From: Begonia masoniana
Taxonomy: Eukaryota > Streptophyta > Magnoliopsida > Cucurbitales > Begoniaceae
Direction of reading: 5' to 3'
NCBI GenBank assembly: GCA_022432975.1
Contig: CM039511.1
Coordinates: forward strand, 19,928,557-19,992,556
DNA length: 64,000 nt
Numbering within the stretch: position 1 is the first letter of the stretch; every line of letters begins with the position of its first letter. The notes beneath the pieces were generated by a model. It was given only the letters and a program-made list of their open reading frames with translations. It had not been told where the DNA came from and ran no database searches. Of this stretch, positions 24,001 to 39,835 are shown in pieces. The translations under genes were made by a program, and so were the position numbers.

Positions 24001-24770
24001 GTCACGTGTTGTGCATGTGTCAATCGGTAGATGTAGGTTTTTCTATTACCGGTAGGAGTATGTATTAAGTCTTGTCGTTTTGTGATCGGATGAAGTCTCC
24101 ATCGGATGAAGTCTTCATCGGATGAAGTCTCCATCGGATGAAGTCTTCCATCGGATGAAGTCTTCATCGGATGAAGTCTCCATCGGATGAAGTCTTCCAT
24201 CGGATGATGTCTTCTAACGGAATGAAGTTTAATGAGTCACGTGTTGTGCATGTGTCAATCGGTAGAAGTCGATATAAGTCTTGTCGTTTTGTGATCGGAT
24301 GAAGTCTCCATCGGATGAAGTTTAATGAGTCACGTGTTGTGCATGTGTCAATCGGTAGAAGTCGATATAAGTCTTGTCGTTTTGTGATTGGATGAAGTTT
24401 AATGAGTCACGTGTTGTGCATGTGTCAATCGGTAGATGTAGGTTTTTCTATTACCGGTAGGAGTATGTATTAAGTCTTGTCGTTTTGTGATCGGATGAAG
24501 TTTAATGAGTCACGTGTTGTGCATGTGTCAATCGGTAGGAGCGTGCACCATGCTTTGTCGTTTTGTGATCGATAGAGGTCTTTGAGTTTCCAATTCTCTT
24601 CGGCTAAGTGTCTTAACGTTTTCTACTTATTGGGTTTTCCGCTGTACAGTTGAGGATTTAAGATAGAATTATAATCACTGAGAGAAAATTTAAAATTTCT
24701 CGTAATTTCTCTTAGTTCAGTTCAATGTTTTGGGTAGCGAAACCGGGTCTGGCAGACTCGGGGCGTTACA
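21047..24770 (+). mobile_element. Solo LTR of the long-LTR Ty3 family (LTR-2B), rearranged and expanded
   Basis: It has the same ends (TGTAACACCCG, CGGGGCGTTACA) and the same TATTG target duplications (21042-21046, 24771-24775) as the LTR at 11353. The first 600 bp match that LTR up to ACTAGGATGA (about 21644). The next 1.2 kb of LTR-2A, including the exon-like segment, is replaced by a 2.9 kb array. The final about 220 bp match again. TATA box at 21211-21220. Confidence 0.93.
21640..24560 (+). repeat. Minisatellite with higher-order units inside LTR-2B
   Basis: Runs of CATCGGATGAAGTCTTC and CATCGGATGAAGTCT (17 and 15 bp) alternate with about 19 copies of a unit of 75-80 bp containing GAGTCACGTGTTGTGCATG, ATCGGTAGAAGTCGATATAAG and TCTTGTCGTTTTGTGATCGG. 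Some copies have a variant with GATGTAGGTTTTTCTATTACC. A block of 405 bp is repeated once in tandem (23589-23993 and 23994-24398). Each longer unit brings one CACGTG. Confidence 0.95.
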
Positions 24771-24775
24771 TATTG

Positions 24776-25382
24776 AATACAGTAAGTTTGGGGATGAGAG
24801 ATCAAAAGAAAGTTTGAGCAAGTTCAATGAGTGAGCAAAAACTGAGAAGAAAATATTGAGTGGGAGAAATAAGAAAGGATAAGGTGTGCTCTGATTACAC
24901 GTTTGTATCTATAAAATTCCTACCCTTTTAACCTCGCCTTACATTACAAGCTTCTAAAAACCTATCGACTTTTATTTTGGTTAATGGATAATTACTATTA
25001 GTTGGATAGTGGGCAAAGCTGGTGAATGATTAAAGTGAATGGAGTGATTCCTGAGTGAAATGAGAATACATCCCTTACCTGTAGTTATATTAGTTGAACC
25101 AACAATTAGGAGAAAATAAGAATGAAAAACACACACACACGAATATTTCTATGCAAGCTATTGTCAATGCGCTAATATGAGTTGTTTCTTTTGCAAAGTA
25201 CTAAATTTGGTGTTTTTAGTATGAATTTTTCAAGCTGAGACAATTTACCAAAAACCTTGATTCATATTGTTTTACCATTGATGTATGTTGAGCATTCTAT
25301 ATTTGATTGAGATTATATATTTGTTTTAATTGAACTGCATTTTGTTCACTTGAGGACAAGCTTTCATTCAAGTTTGGGGGTG
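24776..25382 (+). other. Athila 3' untranslated region with polypurine tract, copy B
   Basis: Equivalent of 13712-14318; polypurine tract AGTTTGGGGGTG directly before the LTR at 25383. No gene is seen. Confidence 0.65.
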
Positions 25383-26844
25383 TGATAAGTGTGTATTTTA
25401 CACACTTATTTATACTTTTTATACTTGATTTGATAAGTTTTTCTCAAGTGTTGGAAGGAATTTGATGTATTTTGTGTAAGTGTGCAGACAATTTATTTAA
25501 AGTAGGAAGAAAAGAAAAGAGAAGCTGAGGAAGAAAAGAAAGATGAGGCAAGAAATTGGCAGAGAAGGAGGCGATCGATCGGCCCTCATTAGGCGATCGA
25601 TCGCCTGAAATTAAAAGAAAAAAAAAACAGAGAAGGCGCCGATCGATCGCTCAATTCCTGCGATCGATCGACTGAAGAGAAGAATTGTTTAGAAGAATTG
25701 ATGCACGAAACAGAGAAGGTGCCGATCGATCGCTCATTCCTGCGATCGATCGGCTGTAAGGAATGAAAATTGACGCAAGGTGCCGATCGATCGCTACAAT
25801 TCCTACGATCGATCGGCTGAAGAATAGATAGATTATGAAGACAGAATTAGAGCCGATCGATCGGCCATTTCAGGCGATCGGCTACAAATTTGGAAAGTCT
25901 CTTCTTCTAATCTAAACCGTTAATCTAAGGAAAGATCAAATCTCAACCACTAATCGATTGAAGAGAAGAAATAAAACCTAAAGCATAGACATTTTGATAA
26001 TTATTCTGAGTTCAGCGATTTTGGCAAGCAGAAGGCGGAGAAGAAATCTTCAAAAGCGGCGAAAAGAATTCTCAAGACATCAGCATAGTTTTCTTTCGTT
26101 TCCTTTAATTTTTATTTATGAACATCATGAACATCATTATTTTTGTTGTTTCTTTGTCTCTGAGCATGAACTAACTTTTTATTCTAGGGCTACGATGTAG
26201 CCAGACGATGTTTATTTTATGTTCTTCGTTTAATTATAATTTATAGATACTTCTTCCAATATTGTTGGCACATTTAATTTCTATTCTTAAAGCTTGTAAA
26301 TTTGTGGCCAATCTTTACTTGATTTTTTGGGTGTTTTGAGACTGAGAGGTGATAAACACCCGAGCACTGAAATTAATGTCATAAATATGCGTAGGCTAGA
26401 GATAGTTATGGTATTGATGTGATCATTGGATTTTTTGATTTATTTGTATTTGATTAATGTAGGATTTGAGACTGAGAAGTGATAACCCATTAATCAGATA
26501 ACCTATGCAATGCTCGAGAGAGATTGTATTAGAATTTAGTGAAATCGATCATCAACATAGGAAGAATATTTATGAATATAATTGCGAAGGACTGAAATAA
26601 CTGTTGTCTTAGTGAAATCGTAGTACTTAGGCTTTTATCAATTTGATTTAATCTCATTTTATCTGCTTTGCTATTTTACATTTGTTTATTTTAATTATTT
26701 TAATTTCAATTCTTGAAACCATAAAACGTGTATTCAATTAATTATTTCGATTATTAATTAACAAGTCCTCATGGGTTCGACACTCTATCTATCACTATAT
26801 TATTTGTTGCGACTCGTACACTTGCAAACATAATTTTCACAACA
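25383..26844 (+). repeat. Athila-type 3' LTR, copy B
   Basis: Same ends and same five GATCGATCG palindrome pairs (25570-25885) as copy A. It differs from copy A by three single-base length changes in homopolymers (25970, 25993 and 26141 areas). Confidence 0.8.
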
Positions 26845-28066
26845 GCCATCAATTAAACCACTTCCTTGAAGAGTCATTTGATCAATCCTTTAAAACATCA
26901 GCCATGGACTCTTGCTGTAAATCTTTAGCCATGAATCAGGTCCATTGGGAGGCAAGAGAGTCCCGTCCATGTTTGAAAACAAAAAAAGAAAACCAAAAAA
27001 AAAAAAGATAAACAAACATCAAAACCTCAACTGAAACCAAAAAATAAAAAAGAATAGTTGTTCGAGATTTTGAGCAGCTTCATTACCTGAAGAAACCTAC
27101 TGATAGTTCCTTTAAAATGCGTCAGTCATTAAAATTGTGCGCAAAGATATGCATACCGTATGTAGAGATATGCATGCATAATGTGGCGCTCACCCGGTAA
27201 AGCAACTACGTCCCCAATATTTTAATCATAAAATATGTATAATCTTATATCGTTTGTTAGAAGTAAAAATAAATAATTATAAGTAAATTTCTTCTCTTTT
27301 CCTGCTACTTTGTGTTTTGAGCTAAAACCTACAAACAAGATCTGGAAGACTAGACAATATTTTGCTGGTGAGGGATAGCAGACTCCACACATAAGCATTG
27401 CTGAGAATAGAAAAATTAGAGTTTATACAGTGTTCGTCCGAAGAACTCAGTGGGATTCACTTGGTTCTAAACTTTACGAGGGCAAATACAAGAAGATACA
27501 AGAAGGATTTACTGGAGTAATCATTTCTGTTTGGTTCCCGAGAAAGTGCTGGAAAATTATATTGAAAAAAAATATATTTCAAATTTTCTGTCAGCTACTA
27601 CTGACGGTTCCAATGTAGTTGAGTTCTTGGCAAATACATTGTTCTTAACGATTTCCGACATCCCTGTTCTTTCTTATGGTACTAGAAATCGATTTAAAAT
27701 AACATCATATTTGGGCAGTACATGCTCAACAACTTCTGACTGAAATATGCCAAAAAAATGAAGAAAGAGTTCATCTTTTTCTCCATTTGCATGTACCGTA
27801 ATCACAAATTATTTGCATGTAACAACAGTCAAACCCCCCAAATAATTCTGACCCTTCTAAAAAAATGTGTTTTAGTAGCATAGAAATAAAAAAAAAAAAA
27901 AAAAACTTGAGAAATGCGACGAATCAACGCAACTTTACAGAAGAAAAACAAACTAGATTCGGAAAAGAAGAATTCACTACATTAAAATCAAAATATAAAA
28001 AGTTCACGCAATTTAACAGCCGACCATTGTACTAGTTAAACAAACAACATTGGCTGCATCAAAGCT
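26845..28066. other. Flanking DNA, copy B
   Basis: Equivalent of 15778-16994. The last 50 bp carry five substitutions relative to copy A, far more than elsewhere. No gene is supported. Confidence 0.6.
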
Positions 28067-28483
28067 ATAATCTAAACATCTGCAACATCCAGAGATTGAA
28101 AATAAATTACTACAATTTCATAAATAAAGTTCTGAAATGAGATGAATATTTCTAAAATGATTCATATACTTCAATATCATTCATTTTAATCCACCAAACG
28201 ACGCCCCAAAACTCAAGTGAAATTCAATTTATAGATGCAACTGCAAGAGTATTACAAACAATTCTTTCATTTGCAACAGGGCATTACAAACTGATGTCAA
28301 CTAAAAAAACCAAAGGGTCTTCATACCCTTTTAGGTTTTACAGAGAAAATCATAATATGAACCCAAAAAAATAATCAAACAAAATAATAGTAAGAGCTTT
28401 AATTATGAAGGAGCTATCATCTACTTACTGGACGACAACTTTTCTCTATACATTAACTCCGACGAATTCTGTTGCAATCCGGG
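28067..28483 (-). other. 3' flank and probable 3' UTR of the SHAGGY-like kinase
   Basis: AT-rich single-copy DNA between the duplication edge and the kinase stop codon. A poly(A) signal cannot be assigned with confidence. Nothing else is recognised. Confidence 0.4.
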
Positions 28484-32395
<3,912 letters not shown>

Positions 32396-33540
32396 TTGCT
32401 TTAACCAAAAGTCCTCTGTAAATCCAAGAAAAACTCTTCTTCCCGACTTCTTTACAAGAAAAGCTCAAATATCTGCAAATGAGATTAGTCAGTGAAGCAG
32501 AGGTAAGATATAATTTCTTGTAAGGGATTTTCGTGTCATCACGTGATCAACAAAGAAACTGAAAACAATTAAGTTACATAACCAAAACCATAAAAAATAA
32601 AAATAAATAAATAAATAAAGAACTTAAGTTAGAATGATGGACGAAAAGAATCCAATACGTTATCATCTTCAACAACACATTCTGATGAATTAGATTTTAG
32701 GCCACTAGATGAATTACATCTTTCGTAGGTAAACCGGCATCTAAAACAGGGAAGAAGGGCAAATAAACTCAAAGAATCTTTAAAATGACATCTATCTTAA
32801 CTGAATATGGCATCCATCTTTGATGAACTTATGTTTTTCGTCTTATCAAATCTCATTGCAGTTTGGGTTCTAAGATTATAAATTAGTTGAATTAAGATGG
32901 CCATGAAAGTCAGATCAAATCAAACCCCGGTAGAAACCAAAACTAAGATGAATAATCAATGACCAAGAATAATATGTTCGATAAGTTCTTCTAAATCGCA
33001 GAGTGGACAATACGTGGATCTGTTTGTTTGCCGAGAAAATTAAACAGAACTAATCAACAGATTATCCCTTCTTTCAGCTAGAAAAATAATGAACCAAATA
33101 AAAATATTTAAATTTTGAAATATGAGGGAAAAATACACGAAAATCTCACCGAGCAACCAGACAGATCAGATCGAAAAGTAAATAAACATTTGAGTAAGAA
33201 AAAAAAAAAAGAAAAACGCAAGAATCTGCAGGCAGGTATAATCCACACATCCAGCATAACCACACTGTCGTGATCCAGACATTCTAAAACATAAAAAAAG
33301 AGAAATTTACAAAAAAAAAAAAAAACAAGGCGGAGGAAGAAGAGGAGCTTACAATGGGGTCAGAAACGTAAAGGAGAGGCAGCTGGAAGCTGAGTCATAT
33401 TCGGGTACTAAAGAAAACCGGGTTGTCTTCTTCGGAGTGGAAGTGAGGTTGTCGTTGTTGCAGGAAGAGAGAGAGAGAGGACAATTGGAGAAAGTTGCTT
33501 CACTATTGTAGCTGCTACAGCTATGGAGGAAGCTTTTTAA
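32396..33540 (-). promoter_or_regulatory. 5' UTR with intron and CT-rich leader of the kinase gene
   Basis: On the minus strand a CT-rich leader (about 33540-33353, with a CTCTCTCT run near 33470) ends in a donor CATT|GTAAGC at 33353. The acceptor TTTGCAG at 32473 opens the exon that contains the start ATG (32395). A UTR intron of about 880 bp is inferred. The transcription start is not defined. Confidence 0.6.
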
Positions 33541-34391
33541 GGATTTGTTTGATCTGATTCATGTGGTTTGTTGGGGTTAACAATGGAGGGGAGGCTGAAG
33601 CTTTTTGAACGACACTCAAACATTAATGGCTGTTTTTAATTCTACTTTTCCAGTCTCCTCCTTTTTGACCGTTCAAACCTCCTCCTTCCCTCACTTTCAA
33701 ACTCGCTCCGTCTTCTCGGGTTCCTCCATTTTCTTCCATGCTTCCGTTTTCCAAAAGCTTCGGCTTTTGAAATCTTCTGATTCCATCGAAAATATTTGTA
33801 ATATTAGGAAATTTATTTCATATTGGTACTTGGATGATTTTATCATTGTGAAGTTATATATAACGCTTTATAATTACACAATTTACTTTTAGTTGGAAAA
33901 ACTATATAAAAAAAGTAACTTTTTAAACATAGTAACTAACACCAAAAAAAAAAAATTCAACTAAGTGTAGAATAACAAACTCTCCCTTACCCTATGTACA
34001 TTAACAAATTCACTCTTATACTATATTTCGTTAATAAAAAAACTCTTGATATTCATATCTTCGTTAAAATTTATAGTACGAGAGCCTGGTCTTGGAGAGT
34101 GGGATTCCGCTCCATAAATTATTGTGTTGGAGCGGGATCTGCTCTTTAACCTCAAGATCCTGCTCTTTTTTTTTCTTTCTAGACTAAGATCTCGATGTTG
34201 AAGAACAGATTCCCACTCTTACACATTGTCTCTAGAGCAAAATTCTGTTTTCTACATATTGTTTATTAAAAAAATAAATAATTAATAAAAAGAACTCTTA
34301 ATTTATGAGATCATTAACAAACTCTTCATTAAACTACGTTCGTTAACAAAATCGTCTTTAAACTATTTTCTGTTAAGAAAACAATCCTCAG
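33541..34391. other. Intergenic DNA with a partial GAGCGGGATC repeat
   Basis: No gene. 34080-34250 holds GAGCGGGATCT and GATCCTGCTC phrases that recur in the inverted ends of the next element, so it is probably a decayed piece of the same repeat. 33960-34400 has several copies of AACAAA(C/T)TC(T/A)TC-type wording. Confidence 0.45.
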
Positions 34392-34618
34392 GGGAGCCTC
34401 GACTCACGCTCGGTAGCCCACTCATCCAATTTTCTATTAAAAATTCATATAGACAGATTTTCGCTCTTAAACAATGGGCTCCCGCTACTGAGAAAGAAAA
34501 AGAGCGGGATCCTACTCTAGAGAACATGTTTAAGAGTCAGATCTCACTCTTAAGTAGTGTGCTCCCGCCATAAGATCCCGCTCTGGAGAATAAAAAAAGA
34601 GTGAGATTCTACTCTAGT

Positions 34619-35785
34619 TTTTGGTAATTTTAATCTGTTTTAAATTATAGTACAGATAAATAATCAAACAGATGAAATAAATATAGAAATGATGAATTTT
34701 GGAACTCAAGCTGCGGACAAAGGAACCCAAGCCAGGACCTAGAAAAAAGGAGAAAAAAAATCGGCGTCACATCAGCTTCTAAGTCGTGGCTCAGCCACAA
34801 AAACAAGGTATAAGCTGCAGCTCAACATTCCTGCATCGCGACCTATAACCAGATCAGCTTACCAAAATTACAAAATTTTGCGAGTTTTGAAAGATTTTTC
34901 AATGATTCTGGAAATCCTACTTGAGAATCTTTAAATACGACATTATCAAACGAAAAAAAAAACCTCCGACGACCTTGAGATGTATTTTTGGCTCTGAATT
35001 TGAGAGAATTTTTAACAACGGACGAGAAGATCAAGACACGTGTTACGTTATATTGGTGACGTCCACAAACAAATTTTATCTTCTTCTTTCTTCTCTTCGA
35101 CTTTCGTATGTTGAACATTATTTCATTGATTTTTATTTCGACTATGTTGAACTAACTTTCTCCCTCTAAAGGAGAAATGAATCATTTATTTTTATTGATT
35201 AAATATTCTATTATTTGGCTTTAATATTTATTTGTGATATTTTGTTCTTACAGCTTTCAATTTCCTAGTCCCTTATTGAATGATTTTATGTTTGGGATGT
35301 GACACTCAAGAAAAATAATTCTGAATACAATATGAATATTATAACGTAAAAGTTTAACAACTCGTAAGAGTGTTAGTTGAACTTGATTGAATGACTAAAA
35401 TGATGATTTTTATATAGATATTAAAATTAGAATTTTATGAATTAATGTTATTTTGGCACTCAAGAAAGGTATTTTAACATATTAAGGTTTCCACTTTATA
35501 AATAATTGTTCAACTAAAAAATATTGAATTGATAAATAATGTAAAAATATTTACGAAATCAATCCTCTGAATTAAAAGTTTTCGTTGGTGATTTATTTTT
35601 CACTGTTTGTTTTTGTTTTCGAAATCATATTTTCAGTTGTCCAGATAAAGTTGGAATTGATCGTAACAGTACTCGATGAAAATTAATAAATTACATATTT
35701 TTTGTGGATTCGACAATCCTACTCATCATATACTAATAAAATTTGTCATTGTACACTTGCATTAATTTTATTATGATTTTTTCGT
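34619..35785 (+). mobile_element. Insertion within the inverted-end element, possibly a solo LTR
   Basis: This 1.17 kb interrupts the left arm. Its right part has wording seen near the 3' ends of plant gypsy LTRs (GTGGATTCGACAATCC, then CATTGTACACTTGC), like that at 15710-15770. Clear TG/CA ends and a target duplication were not found, so the class is uncertain. Confidence 0.3.
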
Positions 35786-36249
35786 ATATCAAGATCCCCC
35801 TCTTAAACATCGTGATCATGCTCCAGATGACACATTTAATAGCAGAATACCACTCTTAAAAAGCGGCTCCCACCGCTCAACATTATATAACCAAATGGGA
35901 GTCCTCTCTCTACTACTTATGACAAAACCCTCCCTCCCTCGAATCCTAACCCTTCTTCGATGCAAATTTCTTCCATTTTTGTGCCAAATCATTGATTCTT
36001 CTCCCTCAAAACTGATTTCCTTGCTCGATTCCACTATTTTCCTCTCCAATTTATCAGCTTTTTTTTGTCTAACGTTGTCTGAATGATATCAATAGATTCT
36101 GAGTCGAGTAGAGGTAATTTATGTTAAAAATTTCTATATTTCTATGTCCAATTTACAGTATTTGAAGATTACTTCCATTTATTATGTAGTGCGTTCTTAA
36201 TTTGAGATAATGTGTTGATTTAGACAGGTTAACAAGTTCTTATTAAAAC

Positions 36250-36552
36250 ATGAAGAGTAATTCATACTGTGGACCTATATATGGCGAGCTTCATGCATTC
36301 GATCGTAAAGCTGTTAATCTAGAAATAAATGTACATTCGACATCGGTAACTCTAGACGAGGAGCTTCGATCATTGTGTGACTCAGAGAATGATGAAAGTA
36401 GACTGGTACGTAAAGCTTGTTCACTTGGTCATTTTTTGGAGAAAAAATATAGTTCTTTGAAATCAACTAAAGAAAAAATAGTGAAGTCTTATTTGAATAA
36501 TGGGTACGAGGTGAAATTTATTAAAAGTAATTCTCAGCATCCGGAAAAGTAA
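36250..36552 (+). CDS. Unidentified 100-codon frame inside the inverted-end element
   Basis: The frame starts MKSNSYCGPIYGELHAF and ends HPEK. It has no signal peptide or membrane segment; it is acidic in the middle (DEELRSLCDSENDESRL) and Lys-rich at the end. A pyrimidine-rich stretch and a gene-like leader precede it at 35890-36080. I do not recognise a family. It may be a captured gene fragment or a chance frame. Confidence 0.2.
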   Translation: MKSNSYCGPIYGELHAFDRKAVNLEINVHSTSVTLDEELRSLCDSENDESRLVRKACSLGHFLEKKYSSLKSTKEKIVKSYLNNGYEVKFIKSNSQHPEK

Positions 36553-37587
36553 GATAATATTTTTCACTAGGCTTATCCATTGAAAAATAGATCAATTCAT
36601 TTACAATTATCGGTTTAACTTGATTTCTTAACAGATAATGTATGACTTTACCCTAAGAGAATGCATGGTACTAATCATATTAGCCTAAAATAATCTAATA
36701 AGCCTCTCATAACAATCACTCTTAAATTCACACAATCCAAATAATCTAATTTGTGAAAATAACTACTCAACTCTCAACTATGCAAAATATGGAAAGATAA
36801 CTCTCTTATAGTAAATAACAGAGTGTTTTACAATATCCATCTTGTAATTATTTTGATGTGTTTGACTTCTAAATTCTTGAGAGAAATACATGCTCGATGG
36901 TTGACCAACTTGTGTCGGCACATCTTGTGACGAAGCACCCTTTCATTTTAGAGTGAGTTTGGGAGCCATTTGTGTTGCCATTGATAGGGAATTTCCTGCG
37001 AAAGTCATCGGAGGAGAGAAAAGTTGTCGTAAAGAAGGTTTGCTACCATAAATTCGCATAGAGCACAAAAAATAACAAAAAATTTTTAGGGCAAATTGTG
37101 GAATAGAGTAAGAATGCAATTCTGAGGTTGATTTTTGGAGTTGATTTCAACGATTTCATCAATTTGATCGTGGAAAAAAGTTGGGGTTCTCGGAAGGGAA
37201 GGTTGTGTCACGCGGAGGAGAGTACTATTGTTCACTTGTATAGTGTCGAGCGACGAGAGCCTGCTGTTTAAGAGCAGAATCTTGCTCTTAAACATGTCCT
37301 CTGGAGCGATCCCATTCTTTTTTTATTCTCTTAAACGAGATCCTGCAGCGGGAGCTCGCAGTGAGAGTCTGTATTTTAAGAGTGGGATCCAACTCTTAAA
37401 CATGTTCTCGAGCGGGATCTTGTTCTTTTTTTGTTCTCTAGATACCGCTCCTAAGCAGCAGGCTCCCACCGAGGGATCCCGCTCTTTTGTCGTTCTCTAT
37501 GATAGGTTCTCGTCACGGAAGCCTGCCATTTAAGAGAGGGAACTCGGTGGTTTAAATTTTAATGAAAAATTGGATGATTGGGCTCCC

Positions 37588-38422
37588 TAATTTTTTTTAA
37601 ATATATATAATCATTTAAATTTTTTAAATAATCAAATTAAAATCATATACTTTTATTACTATCTAATTTCTCTTTGTTCTTTCTTTATTATTTTTTTTAA
37701 TATTTAACATGCATGATCATGTACTTTTACGTAACATGTCATAATTGGCATAAAAAATCAATTTAATTAGATTATTCATCTTATTTGTTCACGGTTAATT
37801 ATTTTAACAGCATAACAAATCATCTCTACTCATTCGTAGATCGTTTGGAAATTACTACAAATTCTTACTACTAAAGTAAATTACATCATGAAGTTTTAAG
37901 TAAAAGATTGAGATTATTTGGCAAATTACCAGTATAGGAATAAATTCAAAGTTATCCCTTGACAATATAAATTAATATTTGATTAGATATTTCAAATTTC
38001 CAATTTTTTCAACTGAAATTTAGTGGTGGATTTGACCCCCTATCTCCCTTTATTTTTTATTTTTATTTTTGTTCAAACGTCAAAATTGGCTTTTAATGGA
38101 TTTATTATGTCTTCTGACTTGTTGGATTGGATTCTGACCAAAAAAAATATTATAAAAATCGCCTATTTTCCTTAGAATTGGTAAATTTTCAATTTTAATT
38201 ATAACTAGTTGTTTGGCTTTGACTAATAAAGGTTGCAAAAATCCAAAACGACGTTGAAAAAGAAATACATAAATAAATCGATGTTGAAATTTAACACTAT
38301 AGACAAAAGAAAAAATTCCACTACTAAGAGATCTAGACCAACCGACTCTTGCAAATAAATTTAGACCACATTGAATTTTAATCTTTCTAATTAATTTTGA
38401 ATTATTTGATTTATTAAGTATT
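37588..38422. other. AT-rich intergenic DNA
   Basis: No gene, RNA gene or clear repeat is seen. Confidence 0.5.
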
Positions 38423-38431
38423 TAGTTTTAA

Positions 38432-39277
38432 GAAAAATTATCGATTTGAACCCTGTACTATACACGTTTTTTCAATTCGACCCCTGTACTAAAAAAATCG
38501 GCAAACCGAACCTTGTACTTTGATTCTGTTATCAGTTTTGACCTTCTATCAACAATTTCATTAAATCCTCATTGAAAAAACTACCAAACAATCGTAGATT
38601 CAGTTGAAAGTTTTACCACATGTTCATTACTTAATGAGAAGATAATCTGAGAATTTTCGTGATTTTTTAACACATCTACGATTTATTATAATTTTATTTT
38701 AGTATTTTTTTAAAATATTATAATAAATCAAACAAGTTTTAACAAATTACGCAAATTTTTTTATTATCTACCCATAATATGGTGATCATCTGGAAAACGT
38801 TTCAAATAAATCCAGTATCTTTTGGTATTTTTTAAAATTAATCTCAGTTTCTTCTTTACTTTATAAATTAATTTTTAAAAAAATACCAAATAATATTTGA
38901 TTTATTTGAAAACTTTTCCACATGTTTAACTTATTATGGGTAGATAATAGAAAAAGTTTCGTGATTTTCTAAAATTTGTATGATTTATTATAATATCTTT
39001 ATAAAATATAAAAATAAAATTTCAATAAATCGTACATGTGTTAAAAAATCACAAAAATTTCTAGATTATCTTCTCATTAAGTAGTGAACATGTGGTAAAA
39101 ATTTCATCTGAATCCAAGATTGTTTGTTAGTTTTTCAATGAGGGTTTAATGAAATTGTTGATAGAAGGTCAAAACTGATAACAGAATCAAAGTACAAGGT
39201 TCGGTTTGCCTGTTTTTTAGTACAGGGGCCGAATTGAAAAAACGTGCATAGTACAGGGTTCAAATCGATAATTACCC
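38432..39277. mobile_element. Foldback MITE, first copy (E1)
   Basis: An 846-bp element that is nearly one long inverted repeat. The left arm contains ATCGATTTGAACCCTGTAC and the right arm its complement, ending AATTACCC. The 9-bp target duplication TAGTTTTAA lies at 38423-38431 and 39278-39286. A 9-bp duplication with long inverted ends points to a Mutator-type non-autonomous element. No coding capacity. Confidence 0.88.
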
Positions 39278-39835
39278 TAGTTTTAATGAACTTTCCTTTG
39301 TATTTTCAATACTCCGTGAATCTTGGAAGTACTGTTTTGGGTCATTTCTTTGACTCAATCCACGTACCTAATTGCTTGTTAGTAATCATCAAATTTGATA
39401 ATTTTATATGGATAAGATCAATTAATTAACACATCGACAATAGTTATTTCACTTTTTTTTCTTTTCTATTATTTTGACATTATAAATTACACGCATTAAT
39501 CATTAAATTGAATGATGTATCAAATTCTAAGATTATAATACAAAATTAAAATATAAGTCTAACATTACTTGTAAATATAATCTTATTGTGGATAAATAGA
39601 TCTAGTTATTTGTTGGTGAATAATACAACACAAGTGTACGTATCGTCGTAAGTAATACAGTGATCAACAAAGTGTTGAACCCGCAAAGAATTTATAGAAT
39701 CAAATTTTTAATTACCAATTTGCTCTTCAATTTATTTAAACAACTAAAATTTTGATTTAAAAAATAGATAATTTAAGTAGGAATAACATAAGATAAGATA
39801 AAAAGACAATATATCTATTTTTTTAATATATCTTT
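39278..39835. repeat. Spacer between MITE copies, first copy
   Basis: This 558-bp stretch is repeated almost exactly at 40683-41242. On the minus strand it contains an LTR-end-like phrase (GCGGGTTCAACACTTTG then CGTACACTTGTG, about 39630-39700), probably an old retrotransposon remnant. The short frame starting in the right arm of each MITE is chance. Confidence 0.8.

Larger units (their letters stand above)
16995..28066 (+). repeat. Segmental tandem duplication, copy B
   Basis: Second copy of 7299-16994, 1.37 kb longer because of minisatellite growth in its solo LTR. It starts inside the Athila gag and ends at AAAGCT near 28066, after which single-copy sequence continues towards the kinase gene. 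Copies differ mainly by single-base indels in homopolymers, apart from the solo LTR and the last 50 bp. Confidence 0.95.
34392..37587. mobile_element. Element with long imperfect inverted ends, interrupted by a second insertion
   Basis: The left end (GGGGAGCC..., CATCCAATTTT near 34420) matches the reverse complement of the right end (37587 back to about 37240). Both are filled with alternating GAGCGGGATC and TTTAAGAGT(G/C)GGATC phrases. The match is broken at about 34619 and resumes at about 35786, which continues to pair with 37350-37130. Total inverted arms are therefore about 400 bp. No matching 9-bp target duplication was found. Long inverted ends suggest a non-autonomous Mutator-like or foldback element. 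The interior contains one short frame of unknown nature. Confidence 0.5.

Noticed and set aside
21554..24200. Several minus-strand frames with repeated MEDFIRWK and HPMETSSDG wording
   Set aside because: They are translations of the minisatellite in different frames; no start context, splice sites or known protein support them.
21640..24560. CRISPR-like array of repeats with spacers
   Set aside because: The 'spacers' are themselves repeats, unit lengths vary (15, 17, 75-80 bp), the host is a plant nucleus and the array lies inside an LTR.
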